NCBI GenBank assembly: GCA_002333145.1
Contig: DDBN01000096.1
Coordinates: 3,718 to 17,220 of the forward strand
DNA length: 13,503 bases
Source: Moraxellaceae bacterium UBA2031
GTDB lineage: Bacteria > Pseudomonadota > Gammaproteobacteria > Pseudomonadales > Moraxellaceae
Direction: 5' to 3'
The position numbers were made by a program, and so were the translations under genes. The notes under the pieces were generated by a model. It saw only the letters and a list, made by a program, of their open reading frames with translations, searched no databases and was not told where the DNA came from. How positions within the stretch are numbered: the stretch's first letter is position 1; every line of letters begins with the position of its first letter. Shown piece after piece: positions 7,470 through 13,503 of this stretch.

Positions 7470-8191
7470 CAGTGCCCCTCCAGATGCTGCCGTATACCCT
7501 CGGCAACTGGGCCATCGAATGACTTGCGCCCATCCACCAAGCGCACCATGCGGTGTGCGTGTGCAGCAATATCCGTTTCATGAGTCACCAAAACAACCGT
7601 GATGCCATCCTCTCGATTAAGAGACTCGAATAGCGTCATGATCTCTGCGCTTGTTTTGGTATCCAGATTGCCAGTCGGTTCATCCGCCAGCAGAAGTGTT
7701 GGGCGATTAACTAGCGCGCGAGCAATCGCCACTCGCTGCTGTTGGCCGCCAGAAATCTGTGCAGGGTATGCATTCAGTCGATTACCCAATCCGACTCGTG
7801 CCAGCATGTCAGCTGCACGCGCCTGCCGTTCAGCGGATGGAATCCCCGCATAAATAAGTGGCAATGCAACATTATCGGCCAGTGTGCTGCGCGGGAGTAG
7901 GTTGAACCCCTGAAACACAAAGCCGATTGCCTTATTGCGGATGATGGCCAGCTGATCGGCTTCACGATAAGCCACTGACTCACCATTGAGCAGGTATTCA
8001 CCCGCAGTCGGGCTATCAAGACAACCTAGAATATTCATGAGCGTCGACTTGCCGGAGCCAGATGGCCCCATCAGCGCTACAAATTCTCCCGCATTCACCT
8101 CAAGATCAATGTCGTGCAGGATGCGCACGGGGCCCGTTCCGGAGGGAAACTCCTTGATGATACCTTTGGTAAAGATTATCGGTGTTGTCAT
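7469..8191 (-). CDS. MacB-type ABC transporter ATP-binding protein
   Basis: This 240-residue ATPase is the energising subunit for the adjacent permease and belongs to the MacB/LolD-like export ATPase group. Every motif is intact: Walker A GPSGSGKST (42-50), the Q-loop in FVFQGFNLLP with Gln94, the signature ISGGQQQR starting at 146, Walker B LLLADE (166-171) with catalytic Glu171, the D-loop GNLDTK, and the switch His204 in VTHE. NILGCLDSPTAGEYLLNG is typical of the MacB/LolD branch. TAGGAG, overlapping the adaptor stop, lies 6 bases before the ATG. The gap to the adaptor gene is 9 bases, and the stop overlaps the permease start by one base. LolD is an alternative on sequence alone, but the adaptor and outer membrane genes point to a MacAB-type pump. 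Confidence 0.94.
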   Translation of the reverse strand: MTTPIIFTKGIIKEFPSGTGPVRILHDIDLEVNAGEFVALMGPSGSGKSTLMNILGCLDSPTAGEYLLNGESVAYREADQLAIIRNKAIGFVFQGFNLLPRSTLADNVALPLIYAGIPSAERQARAADMLARVGLGNRLNAYPAQISGGQQQRVAIARALVNRPTLLLADEPTGNLDTKTSAEIMTLFESLNREDGITVVLVTHETDIAAHAHRMVRLVDGRKSFDGPVAEGIRQHLEGH

Positions 8192-8197
8192 GTCCGG

Positions 8198-8203
8198 CTC
8201 CTA
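8198..8203 (-). promoter_or_regulatory. Ribosome binding site of the ATPase gene, inside the adaptor stop
   Basis: TAGGAG on the minus strand combines the adaptor's TAG stop with an AGGAG Shine-Dalgarno sequence, 6 bases upstream of the ATPase ATG. This arrangement favours translation reinitiation. Confidence 0.7.
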
Positions 8204-9454
8204 CATGCCGAACCGCATACCGCGGGGACTTCCACCGGCCGCCGCTGCCGTACCACTCCCTTCATCCACGACAATCTCATCCGCTTCCGTGAGCGCATTG
8301 TTTTTTAGCTCGGTGTAACGACGATCGGTAATGCCGGTGACTACCTTTACTTCATGCAACTTGCCGGCGCGCAATACATAAACTCGACCGCTACCACCGC
8401 CCGTGCGTATTCCGGAACTACGCTGGGCATTATCTGCCGTCGCCTCCCCATTTCCACTTTTCTTCACCGTAGTAAGCGTCTCTTCTGTTCCAGCAATTTT
8501 GGTGTCATCTTGCTTGATCACATCCGTCTCCTTGCTCGGCTTAAACCGCAAGGCCGTATTCGGAATGCGTAATACATTTTTTTGCTCACGCACCTTAATA
8601 TCCACATACGCGGTCATGCCTGGAAGTAGTTTTCCTTCTGGATTATCCACCGCCACCACCACGTTATAACTCACCACATTAGAGTCGGTTCTAGGATTCA
8701 GGCGAATTTGCTTTACCTCTCCTTTAAATCGCTGCCCAGTGAATGCATCAACGCGAAATGTCACGGGCATTCCTACCGTAATGTTGCCAATATCTGCTTC
8801 AGCAAAATAGGCATCAATCTGCATCTCACGCAAATCCTGTGCAATCTTGAATAGCTCCGGCGTGTTAAAGCTCGCTGCCACTGTCTGGCCCTTATCTACT
8901 GCGCGCAACACCACTACGCCTGAAACAGGCGAACGAATCACTGCATACTCAAGATTAGTGCTGTCTTTTGTTACTTGCGCGCGCGTTTGTGCAACACGTG
9001 CCTGAGCATCCTTGTAGGCTTGGCGCGTTTGATCCAACTCCTGCTGCGATGCAAACCCCTCTTTTGCTAATGGATCAAGGCGTTCCACATTACTTTTTGC
9101 TAACTGCAATGCTGATAACGCTGAGACATAATTTGCTTCGCTCTGCTGCAGAGCTGCACGCAGCAAAGCATCATCCAGTTTCATCAATACCTGACCAGCC
9201 TGTACCTGATCATTGAAGTCAACATAAAGCTCCGTGATGGTGCCAGATACTTGCGTGCCCACACTCACCAGCGTCACCGGATTAAGCGTGCCGTTCGCTG
9301 ATACTGTTTGAGCGATTGTCCCATGATCCATTTTTTCTGTTTTATAGCTGATGGCATTGCCCTTGCCTCGACACGACACAAAACCAATCCCAACAAGGAT
9401 CATCAAAGTAACAACTACAAACGTGCGCGGACGCAGAAAAGATTTCACATTCAT
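8201..9454 (-). CDS. MacA-type periplasmic adaptor (membrane fusion protein)
   Basis: This 417-residue RND/HlyD-family adaptor links the MacB-type inner membrane pump to the outer membrane channel. A single N-terminal hydrophobic helix (about residues 11-27) ends at Cys28 (GFVSC), so it could be membrane anchored or lipidated; Phe at -3 makes the lipobox imperfect. The lipoyl-type half motifs are ANGTLNPVTLVSVGTQVSG (53-71) and SPVSGVVVLRAVDKGQTV (175-192), flanking a helical hairpin (about 95-170). The beta-barrel and membrane-proximal domains follow, with PGMTAYVDI near 278-286. Residues 303-356 form an unusually long polar linker rich in Lys, Asp, Thr and Gly. The C-terminus is Gly/Ala/Arg rich. 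The start overlaps the upstream gene's stop in ATGA; GGGAG (minus strand 9463-9467) lies 8 bases upstream. Confidence 0.92.
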   Translation of the reverse strand: MNVKSFLRPRTFVVVTLMILVGIGFVSCRGKGNAISYKTEKMDHGTIAQTVSANGTLNPVTLVSVGTQVSGTITELYVDFNDQVQAGQVLMKLDDALLRAALQQSEANYVSALSALQLAKSNVERLDPLAKEGFASQQELDQTRQAYKDAQARVAQTRAQVTKDSTNLEYAVIRSPVSGVVVLRAVDKGQTVAASFNTPELFKIAQDLREMQIDAYFAEADIGNITVGMPVTFRVDAFTGQRFKGEVKQIRLNPRTDSNVVSYNVVVAVDNPEGKLLPGMTAYVDIKVREQKNVLRIPNTALRFKPSKETDVIKQDDTKIAGTEETLTTVKKSGNGEATADNAQRSSGIRTGGGSGRVYVLRAGKLHEVKVVTGITDRRYTELKNNALTEADEIVVDEGSGTAAAAGGSPRGMRFGM

Positions 9455-10821
9455 GGAGCCAACTCCCGTGCCGGCACAGCATTACGATTTTCTTCTGCTG
9501 GCAATTCCAGCGATGACAGTCCCAGCGAGCCCGTGAGACGCGCTAAACGAATACGGCTGCGTGCCCAATCAAACCGTGCTTTCACAAATTGCTGACGGGC
9601 TTCCGCCAACGTGCTCTGTGCATTCAGGACATTAATAAGAGTGCCAAGCCCAGCGGTATATCGAGCCATGGCCGCGCGCAACGATTCTTCCGCCGCATTA
9701 ACCAGATCACGCGTCGCTGAAAATGAAGCAGTGGTAGTGCGCAAACTTTGCCAGCTTTCCCAAATTTCCTGTGATGCAAGTTGTTGCTGCTGCTCGAATG
9801 CCGTGCGCACCAGCGCCAATTGCGCCTCAGCAAGTCGAATATCAGCCGCACGCTGCCCCCCGGTGTACAAAGGAATATTCAGGCGCAGACCAACATTGCC
9901 ACCATCACTGTCACGAACGTCATCATGGCTCCAGCTTTGGCTGGCTGAGAGCCGCACGTCAGGGCGGTAACGGGCTCGTGCCTGATCCAGAGCTGACTCA
10001 CTGGCAGAGATTCGCAGACGTTCCGCCATAATATCCGCCCGCTGTTCCACCATCGCCAGCAATGGCTCCAGTGCGGGCAGAGTAGGGTCTTCAGGAATGG
10101 GCGCAGCGGGTGCAAGCATCAACACCGTGCCTGCTGGCAACCCCAACATCACCGCCATCCGCCCTCGCGCCACCTGCTGATCGCCCTCACGGTTTAATGC
10201 CGACAACTTGGCCTGCGACAATGCCGTTTGCGACTGCAATACATCCCCTCGTGTGGCCACTCCCACGCGCTGACGCTCACTGGCGGCTCGCAAGGTTTCT
10301 GCAGCGGCTTTTTCTGAGTCATGCGCGGCCATCAGTGCTGCATCGGCTGCCAGCCACTGGTAATAAGCATCCACGGCCTGCTGTAACACTAACTGCAGCG
10401 TAGCGTCTTGGGTGGATTTCAACGCCTCTAGCGTGCGCTCTGCCTGTGCCTTACTCGCCGCACGGGCACCAAAATCATAAAGTAACCAGCCCAGCGACAA
10501 ATCTGCACTGGTTCGGTCTTCGCGGCCAGGTGTCGCTGAGTCGCCCATGCTGTGCGTCTGGCCCAGCGCTGCACTTATCGTTGGCCGGTACGCAACCACC
10601 GCACTATCCACTCTTGCTGCCTGAGCCTCGGCATTCAACCAGGCTATCCGAGTATCGGGATGGCGACACAACGCCAGCCGCACAACCGTCGCCAGATCCA
10701 GTGCTGCTGCCGGTACCGCACAAGCAGCAATATCCGATGCAGTGCGTGGCAGCGCCTCGCCGGCAATGGCGGACAAAGAAGTGCTCGCCAAGAGCACTCC
10801 CAGAAAGTGTTGTTTACGCAT
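9451..10821 (-). CDS. TolC-family outer membrane efflux protein
   Basis: This is an outer membrane factor of the TolC family, forming the trimeric channel of the tripartite pump (456 residues from the chosen start). MRKQHFLGVLLASTSLSAIA is a signal peptide, with cleavage expected after Ala20 or Ala23. There is no lipobox, so it is TolC-like, not a NodT-type lipoprotein. The two OEP repeats are visible: LATVVRLALCRHPD near residue 44 opens the first, and SLGWLLYDFGARAASKAQAE matches the strand motif. RLNIPLYTGGQRAADIRLAE is the equivalent in the second repeat. Long Ala/Gln/Glu-rich helices separate them. The frame extends to a TTG at 10833, but the ATG at 10821 directly begins the signal peptide. 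It is the first gene of the operon, so the promoter should lie just upstream. Confidence 0.92.
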   Translation of the reverse strand: MRKQHFLGVLLASTSLSAIAGEALPRTASDIAACAVPAAALDLATVVRLALCRHPDTRIAWLNAEAQAARVDSAVVAYRPTISAALGQTHSMGDSATPGREDRTSADLSLGWLLYDFGARAASKAQAERTLEALKSTQDATLQLVLQQAVDAYYQWLAADAALMAAHDSEKAAAETLRAASERQRVGVATRGDVLQSQTALSQAKLSALNREGDQQVARGRMAVMLGLPAGTVLMLAPAAPIPEDPTLPALEPLLAMVEQRADIMAERLRISASESALDQARARYRPDVRLSASQSWSHDDVRDSDGGNVGLRLNIPLYTGGQRAADIRLAEAQLALVRTAFEQQQQLASQEIWESWQSLRTTTASFSATRDLVNAAEESLRAAMARYTAGLGTLINVLNAQSTLAEARQQFVKARFDWARSRIRLARLTGSLGLSSLELPAEENRNAVPARELAP

Positions 10822-11140
10822 GATTTCAACCAAAACAGGCAGATGCCCGATGACTCAGTGCTCCGTGCCACGCTTAGCGTCGAAGCTGATTAAAAGAGGT
10901 TAGCATCCATCGATACCAATAGCGTATCTCCTGAGTAACGCGTTCCGCTGTCATTCGTTGACGCCTATTCGCTGTAGAGTGTTTGTTCATTTACCTAAAA
11001 AACTGGCAAAAGTGGCATTGTTGTCAATGCAGACTTGCTCTCGCTCGCGTATAACGCCTTTCGTCAACGGTTCTTTGGGATCAGGGATACTGTCCTGAGC
11101 AATGCCCGCCAACCGTCCAACCCCCAATGAGGTGTACACC
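10822..11140. other. Divergent intergenic region between efflux operon and acyl-CoA dehydrogenase
   Basis: These 319 bases should hold two divergent promoters. On the + strand TATAAC (11050-11055) and TTGTCA (11021-11026) resemble -10 and -35 boxes, but the 23-base spacing is too long for a standard sigma-70 promoter. TTGACG at 10958-10963 has no good -10 partner. Small dyads include GATAC/GTATC (10912-10916 and 10924-10928), AACGCGTT (10937-10944) and TCAGG/CCTGA (11081-11085 and 11094-11098). I see no gene, no tRNA and no recognisable FadR or PsrA operator. Confidence 0.5.
11129..11134 (+). promoter_or_regulatory. Ribosome binding site deciding the acyl-CoA dehydrogenase start
   Basis: GAGGTG lies 6 bases before the ATG at 11141. 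The open frame extends back to a start at 11102, but only 11141 has a good Shine-Dalgarno sequence and begins with the conserved MPTYKAPLRDMRF. Confidence 0.75.
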
Positions 11141-12958
11141 ATGCCGACGTATAAGGCCCCGCTGCGCGACATGCGCTTCTTGATGAATGAAGTGTTTGAT
11201 TATCCAAAGCACTACAGCACGCTCAGCAACGGCGCTGATGCTACCCCGGACATGGTCGAAGCCATTCTCGGTGAAGCCGCTAAGCTTTGTGAAGAAGTGC
11301 TGGCCCCCCTGAATCAATCAGGCGACTTGGAAGGCTGCCACTTTGATAACGGCAAAGTCACCACGCCAAAGGGTTTCAAGGACGCATACGATCAGTATGT
11401 TGCTGGCGGCTGGCAGGGTTTGTCACATCCGGTCGAATACGGTGGTCAGGGCCTGCCCATGACCTTGGGCCTGTTTAAATCGGAAATGATGGGCACGGCA
11501 AACTGGTCTTTCACCATGTACCCCGGCCTCTCACTTGGCGCCATGAATACCATCATGCAACACGCCACTCCTGAGCAAAATGCCATCTACATGCCCCCTC
11601 TGACTGAAGGTCGCTGGACCGGCACCATGTGCCTTACTGAGCCACAGTGCGGTACTGACTTAGGCCAGGTAAAAACCAAAGCCGAACCTAATGCTGATGG
11701 CAGCTACCGCATCACTGGCACCAAGATTTTCATCTCGGCCGGCGACCATGATCTCGCCGAAAATATCATCCATATCGTGCTCGCGCGTCTACCTGATGCG
11801 CCGGCCGGCACACGCGGCATTTCGCTCTTTATCGTGCCCAAGTTCAAGGCGCAAGCTGACGGCAGCATCGGTGCTTTCAATAACGTGAACTGCGGCTCCA
11901 TCGAGCACAAAATGGGTATCCGTGCCTCCGCTACTTGCGTTATCAACTTTGATGAGGCCGAAGGCTACCTCATCGCCGAGCCCAATAAAGGCCTCGAAGC
12001 CATGTTCACTTTTATGAACACCGCCCGTATCGGCACGGCCATCCAAGGTGTTTGCCATGCAGAGCTGGCCTATCAAGGTGCACTCGCCTACGCCAAAGAG
12101 CGTCGCTCCATGCGCTCCGTATCGGGCAAGAAAGAGCCAGAAAAAGTTGCTGATGCCTTGATCTACCACGGCGATGTGCGCCGTATGCTGCTCACCCAAA
12201 AAGCCATCGCCGAAGGCGGTCGTGCCATGGTTTATTTCGCCGGTCAGTATGCTGACCATATGACGAATGCCGTTACCGAAGGTGATCAGAAAAAATATCA
12301 GCACTGGGATGACAAGCTGGGCTTTCTCACACCAATCCTGAAGGGCTTCCTCACCGAACTGGGCCTTGAAGCCGCTAACCACGGCATGCAGGTCTTTGGT
12401 GGCCATGGCTACATCAAAGAGCACGGCATGGAGCAAATTGTCCGTGATGCCCGTATTTCTACCCTTTACGAAGGCACCACCGGCATTCAGGCACTCGACC
12501 TGCTCGGCCGCAAGACCCTGATTATGACCCGTGGCAAAGCCGTGCGTGACTTCACTGGTATTATGCTGAACTTCTGTAAGGATCACGCATTGAACAGCAA
12601 GATGCGTCCCTTTGTGTGGCAGCTCTCCAAGCTCGCCGCCCAGTGGAACATGCTGACTGTGCGCACCATGCTCACCGCCCGCAAGGACCGTGAAATTGTT
12701 GCCGCTGCGGCCTATGACTTCATGATGTATTCCGGCTACGCCACCATGGCCTACTTTTGGGCAGTGCAGGCTGCTGTCGCTTTTGAAAAGCTGGAAAAGG
12801 GTGGCGCTGAAACACCAGAGTTCTACACGGCCAAGATCCAGACGGCGGAATTCTATTTCGACCGTCTGCTGCCTCGCGCCAAGGGCCACGTTGCTGGCGT
12901 CGTCGCTTCACCAAAGTCACTGATGCAAATGAGCAACGACGACTTTGCCATGATGTAA
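11141..12958 (+). CDS. Acyl-CoA dehydrogenase, FadE-like 605-residue type
   Basis: This FAD enzyme catalyses the first step of fatty acid beta-oxidation, making trans-2-enoyl-CoA from acyl-CoA. The N-terminal MPTYKAPLRDMRFLMNE is typical of the ~600-residue bacterial subgroup. The helical N-domain is followed by the flavin-contacting MCLTEPQCGTDLG (163-175) and the middle beta domain with GTKIFISAGDHDLAENI. The C-domain carries QVFGGHGYIKEHGMEQIVRD and LYEGTTGIQALDLLGRK, where Glu444 is the likely catalytic base. An extra C-terminal domain from about residue 470 (Acyl-CoA_dh_C type) makes it longer than the 380-residue mitochondrial forms and places it in this subgroup. The closest remembered relatives are Pseudomonas FadE proteins. 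Chain-length preference is unknown. It stands alone, followed by hairpins and a terminator. Confidence 0.94.
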   Translation: MPTYKAPLRDMRFLMNEVFDYPKHYSTLSNGADATPDMVEAILGEAAKLCEEVLAPLNQSGDLEGCHFDNGKVTTPKGFKDAYDQYVAGGWQGLSHPVEYGGQGLPMTLGLFKSEMMGTANWSFTMYPGLSLGAMNTIMQHATPEQNAIYMPPLTEGRWTGTMCLTEPQCGTDLGQVKTKAEPNADGSYRITGTKIFISAGDHDLAENIIHIVLARLPDAPAGTRGISLFIVPKFKAQADGSIGAFNNVNCGSIEHKMGIRASATCVINFDEAEGYLIAEPNKGLEAMFTFMNTARIGTAIQGVCHAELAYQGALAYAKERRSMRSVSGKKEPEKVADALIYHGDVRRMLLTQKAIAEGGRAMVYFAGQYADHMTNAVTEGDQKKYQHWDDKLGFLTPILKGFLTELGLEAANHGMQVFGGHGYIKEHGMEQIVRDARISTLYEGTTGIQALDLLGRKTLIMTRGKAVRDFTGIMLNFCKDHALNSKMRPFVWQLSKLAAQWNMLTVRTMLTARKDREIVAAAAYDFMMYSGYATMAYFWAVQAAVAFEKLEKGGAETPEFYTAKIQTAEFYFDRLLPRAKGHVAGVVASPKSLMQMSNDDFAMM

Positions 12959-12980
12959 TTTTTGCACCCTGTAAGATTTT

Positions 12981-13001
12981 TTCGCGCAAGGATAGCGCGA
13001 A
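12981..13001 (+). repeat. Hairpin upstream of the terminator
   Basis: TTCGCGC (12981-12987) and GCGCGAA (12995-13001) form a perfect 7-bp stem with the 7-base loop AAGGATA, right after a T-rich run. No T-tract follows, so it is not itself a terminator. It could protect the mRNA 3' end. Confidence 0.6.
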
Positions 13002-13006
13002 GCTCT

Positions 13007-13033
13007 GGCCGGACCTTGTGTCCGGCCTTTTTT
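13007..13033 (+). terminator. Rho-independent terminator after the acyl-CoA dehydrogenase
   Basis: GGCCGGAC (13007-13014) pairs with GTCCGGCC (13020-13027) across the loop CTTGT and is followed by six T (13028-13033). It is a canonical intrinsic terminator, 48 bases after the stop codon, that separates this gene from the next. Confidence 0.93.
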
Positions 13034-13190
13034 ATGCACGCCTGATTACTAACTGCGCACGCTATCACTCTTTGTATCTAGCACCATCTCGACTTACCAA
13101 CACAACAAGTCGGCCCCATCTGACAGCTCTTTGGTATGGGCTGATCTTATGGCACTGCCTATACTCGCAGGCACCTCAAGGAGATCCGTC
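13034..13190. promoter_or_regulatory. Leader and likely promoter region of the SDR gene
   Basis: A -10-like TATACT (13160-13165) would give a 5' leader of about 20 bases before the ATG at 13191, but no good -35 box lies at the right distance. CGACTT (13090-13095) faces AAGTCG (13107-13112) across 11 bases and could be an operator. AAGGAG (13178-13183) is a strong ribosome binding site, 7 bases before the start. Confidence 0.4.
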
Positions 13191-13503
13191 ATGTCGCAGC
13201 CCGTCGCACCCCAAACTGCCATCATTGTTGGTGCCTCACGCGGCATTGGTGCCGCACTTGCAAGAGAACTGGCCGGCCGTGGTTACACCCTCGGCCTGCT
13301 CTCACGTAATCAAGAGCAGCTCCACCAGCTGGCGGACGAACTGCGCAGCTCCTACTCAACTCATGTTGAAACCGGTTCGCTGGATGTCTGCGACCAAGCC
13401 AGCGTGGCACCTACTCTGCAACACCTGTTCCAAACCTTCGGTCAGGTTGATTTGGTTATCGTTAATTCCGGTGTCGCCGGCGCCCGCAAAGCCGGTGACG
13501 GCA
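13191..13503 (+). CDS. Short-chain dehydrogenase/reductase, N-terminal part
   Basis: This is the start of a classical SDR-family NAD(P)-dependent oxidoreductase; 104 residues are visible and the gene continues past the window. The Rossmann fold opens with AIIVGASRGIGAALARELA, in which GASRGIG (14-20) is the cofactor-binding TGxxxGIG motif with Thr replaced by Val. SRN at 38-40, at the end of the second strand, suggests an NADPH preference. LDV (64-66) is the adenine-contacting Asp motif, and VNSGVAG (91-97) is the NNAG motif in a variant form. The catalytic Ser-Tyr-Lys residues lie outside the window. AAGGAG, 7 bases upstream, fixes the ATG. The substrate is unknown. Its position after an acyl-CoA dehydrogenase hints at lipid metabolism, but a terminator separates the two. 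Confidence 0.9.
   Translation, partial: MSQPVAPQTAIIVGASRGIGAALARELAGRGYTLGLLSRNQEQLHQLADELRSSYSTHVETGSLDVCDQASVAPTLQHLFQTFGQVDLVIVNSGVAGARKAGDG

Noticed and set aside
11021..11055. TTGTCA and TATAAC as a promoter of the acyl-CoA dehydrogenase
   Set aside because: The 23-base spacer is too long for a sigma-70 promoter, so the pair is not called as a feature.
11789..12889. Long open frame (366 codons) on the minus strand inside the acyl-CoA dehydrogenase gene
   Set aside because: It lies entirely antisense to a clear FadE-like gene, its translation resembles no family, and such antisense frames arise from codon bias.
13090..13112. CGACTT/AAGTCG inverted repeat as a terminator
   Set aside because: It has only 6 bp with an 11-base loop and no T-tract; a strong terminator already lies upstream.

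Overview
The window looks like ordinary chromosome from a gammaproteobacterium, most likely in or near the Pseudomonadales. The reasons are the two-subunit (alpha2beta2) glycyl-tRNA synthetase genes glyQ-glyS, GlyS and acyl-CoA dehydrogenase sequences that read like Pseudomonas homologues from memory, and a plsC gene just downstream. I cannot run a search, so this placement is an inference. I see no tRNA, rRNA, CRISPR array, insertion sequence or prophage gene.

Left part (1-5550, all + strand): the 3' end of glyQ overlaps glyS by ATGA. A small hairpin follows, then a membrane acyltransferase of the OafA/acyltransferase-3 type, a lysophosphatidate acyltransferase (plsC) and a YdiK-like AI-2E family membrane protein. 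In Pseudomonas-like genomes the heptose-bisphosphate phosphatase gmhB usually sits between glyS and plsC. Here that slot holds the acyltransferase-3 gene.

Middle (5551-6235): a 206-bp intergenic region carries a perfect 16-bp palindrome. It is followed by a small gene whose product looks like a divergent SRAP (YedK/HMCES-type) protein. It keeps Cys2 and the IHxRxP histidine but appears to have lost the Asn and Glu of the usual active site. A strong symmetrical terminator lies between this gene and the convergent efflux operon.

Right-middle (6249-10821, - strand): a complete four-gene tripartite efflux operon, transcribed in the order TolC-type outer membrane factor, MacA-type periplasmic adaptor, MacB-type ATPase, MacB-type permease. 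Genes overlap or nearly touch and each internal start has a good ribosome binding site. The ATPase and permease, fused in E. coli MacB, are separate here.

Right end (11141-13503, + strand): a 605-residue FadE-like acyl-CoA dehydrogenase, two hairpins of which the second is a clear terminator, and the start of a short-chain dehydrogenase/reductase that runs off the window.

Most of the window is recognisable housekeeping or transport. The points most worth a second look are the SRAP-like protein with altered active-site residues, the acyltransferase in the gmhB slot, and the 16-bp palindrome between them.
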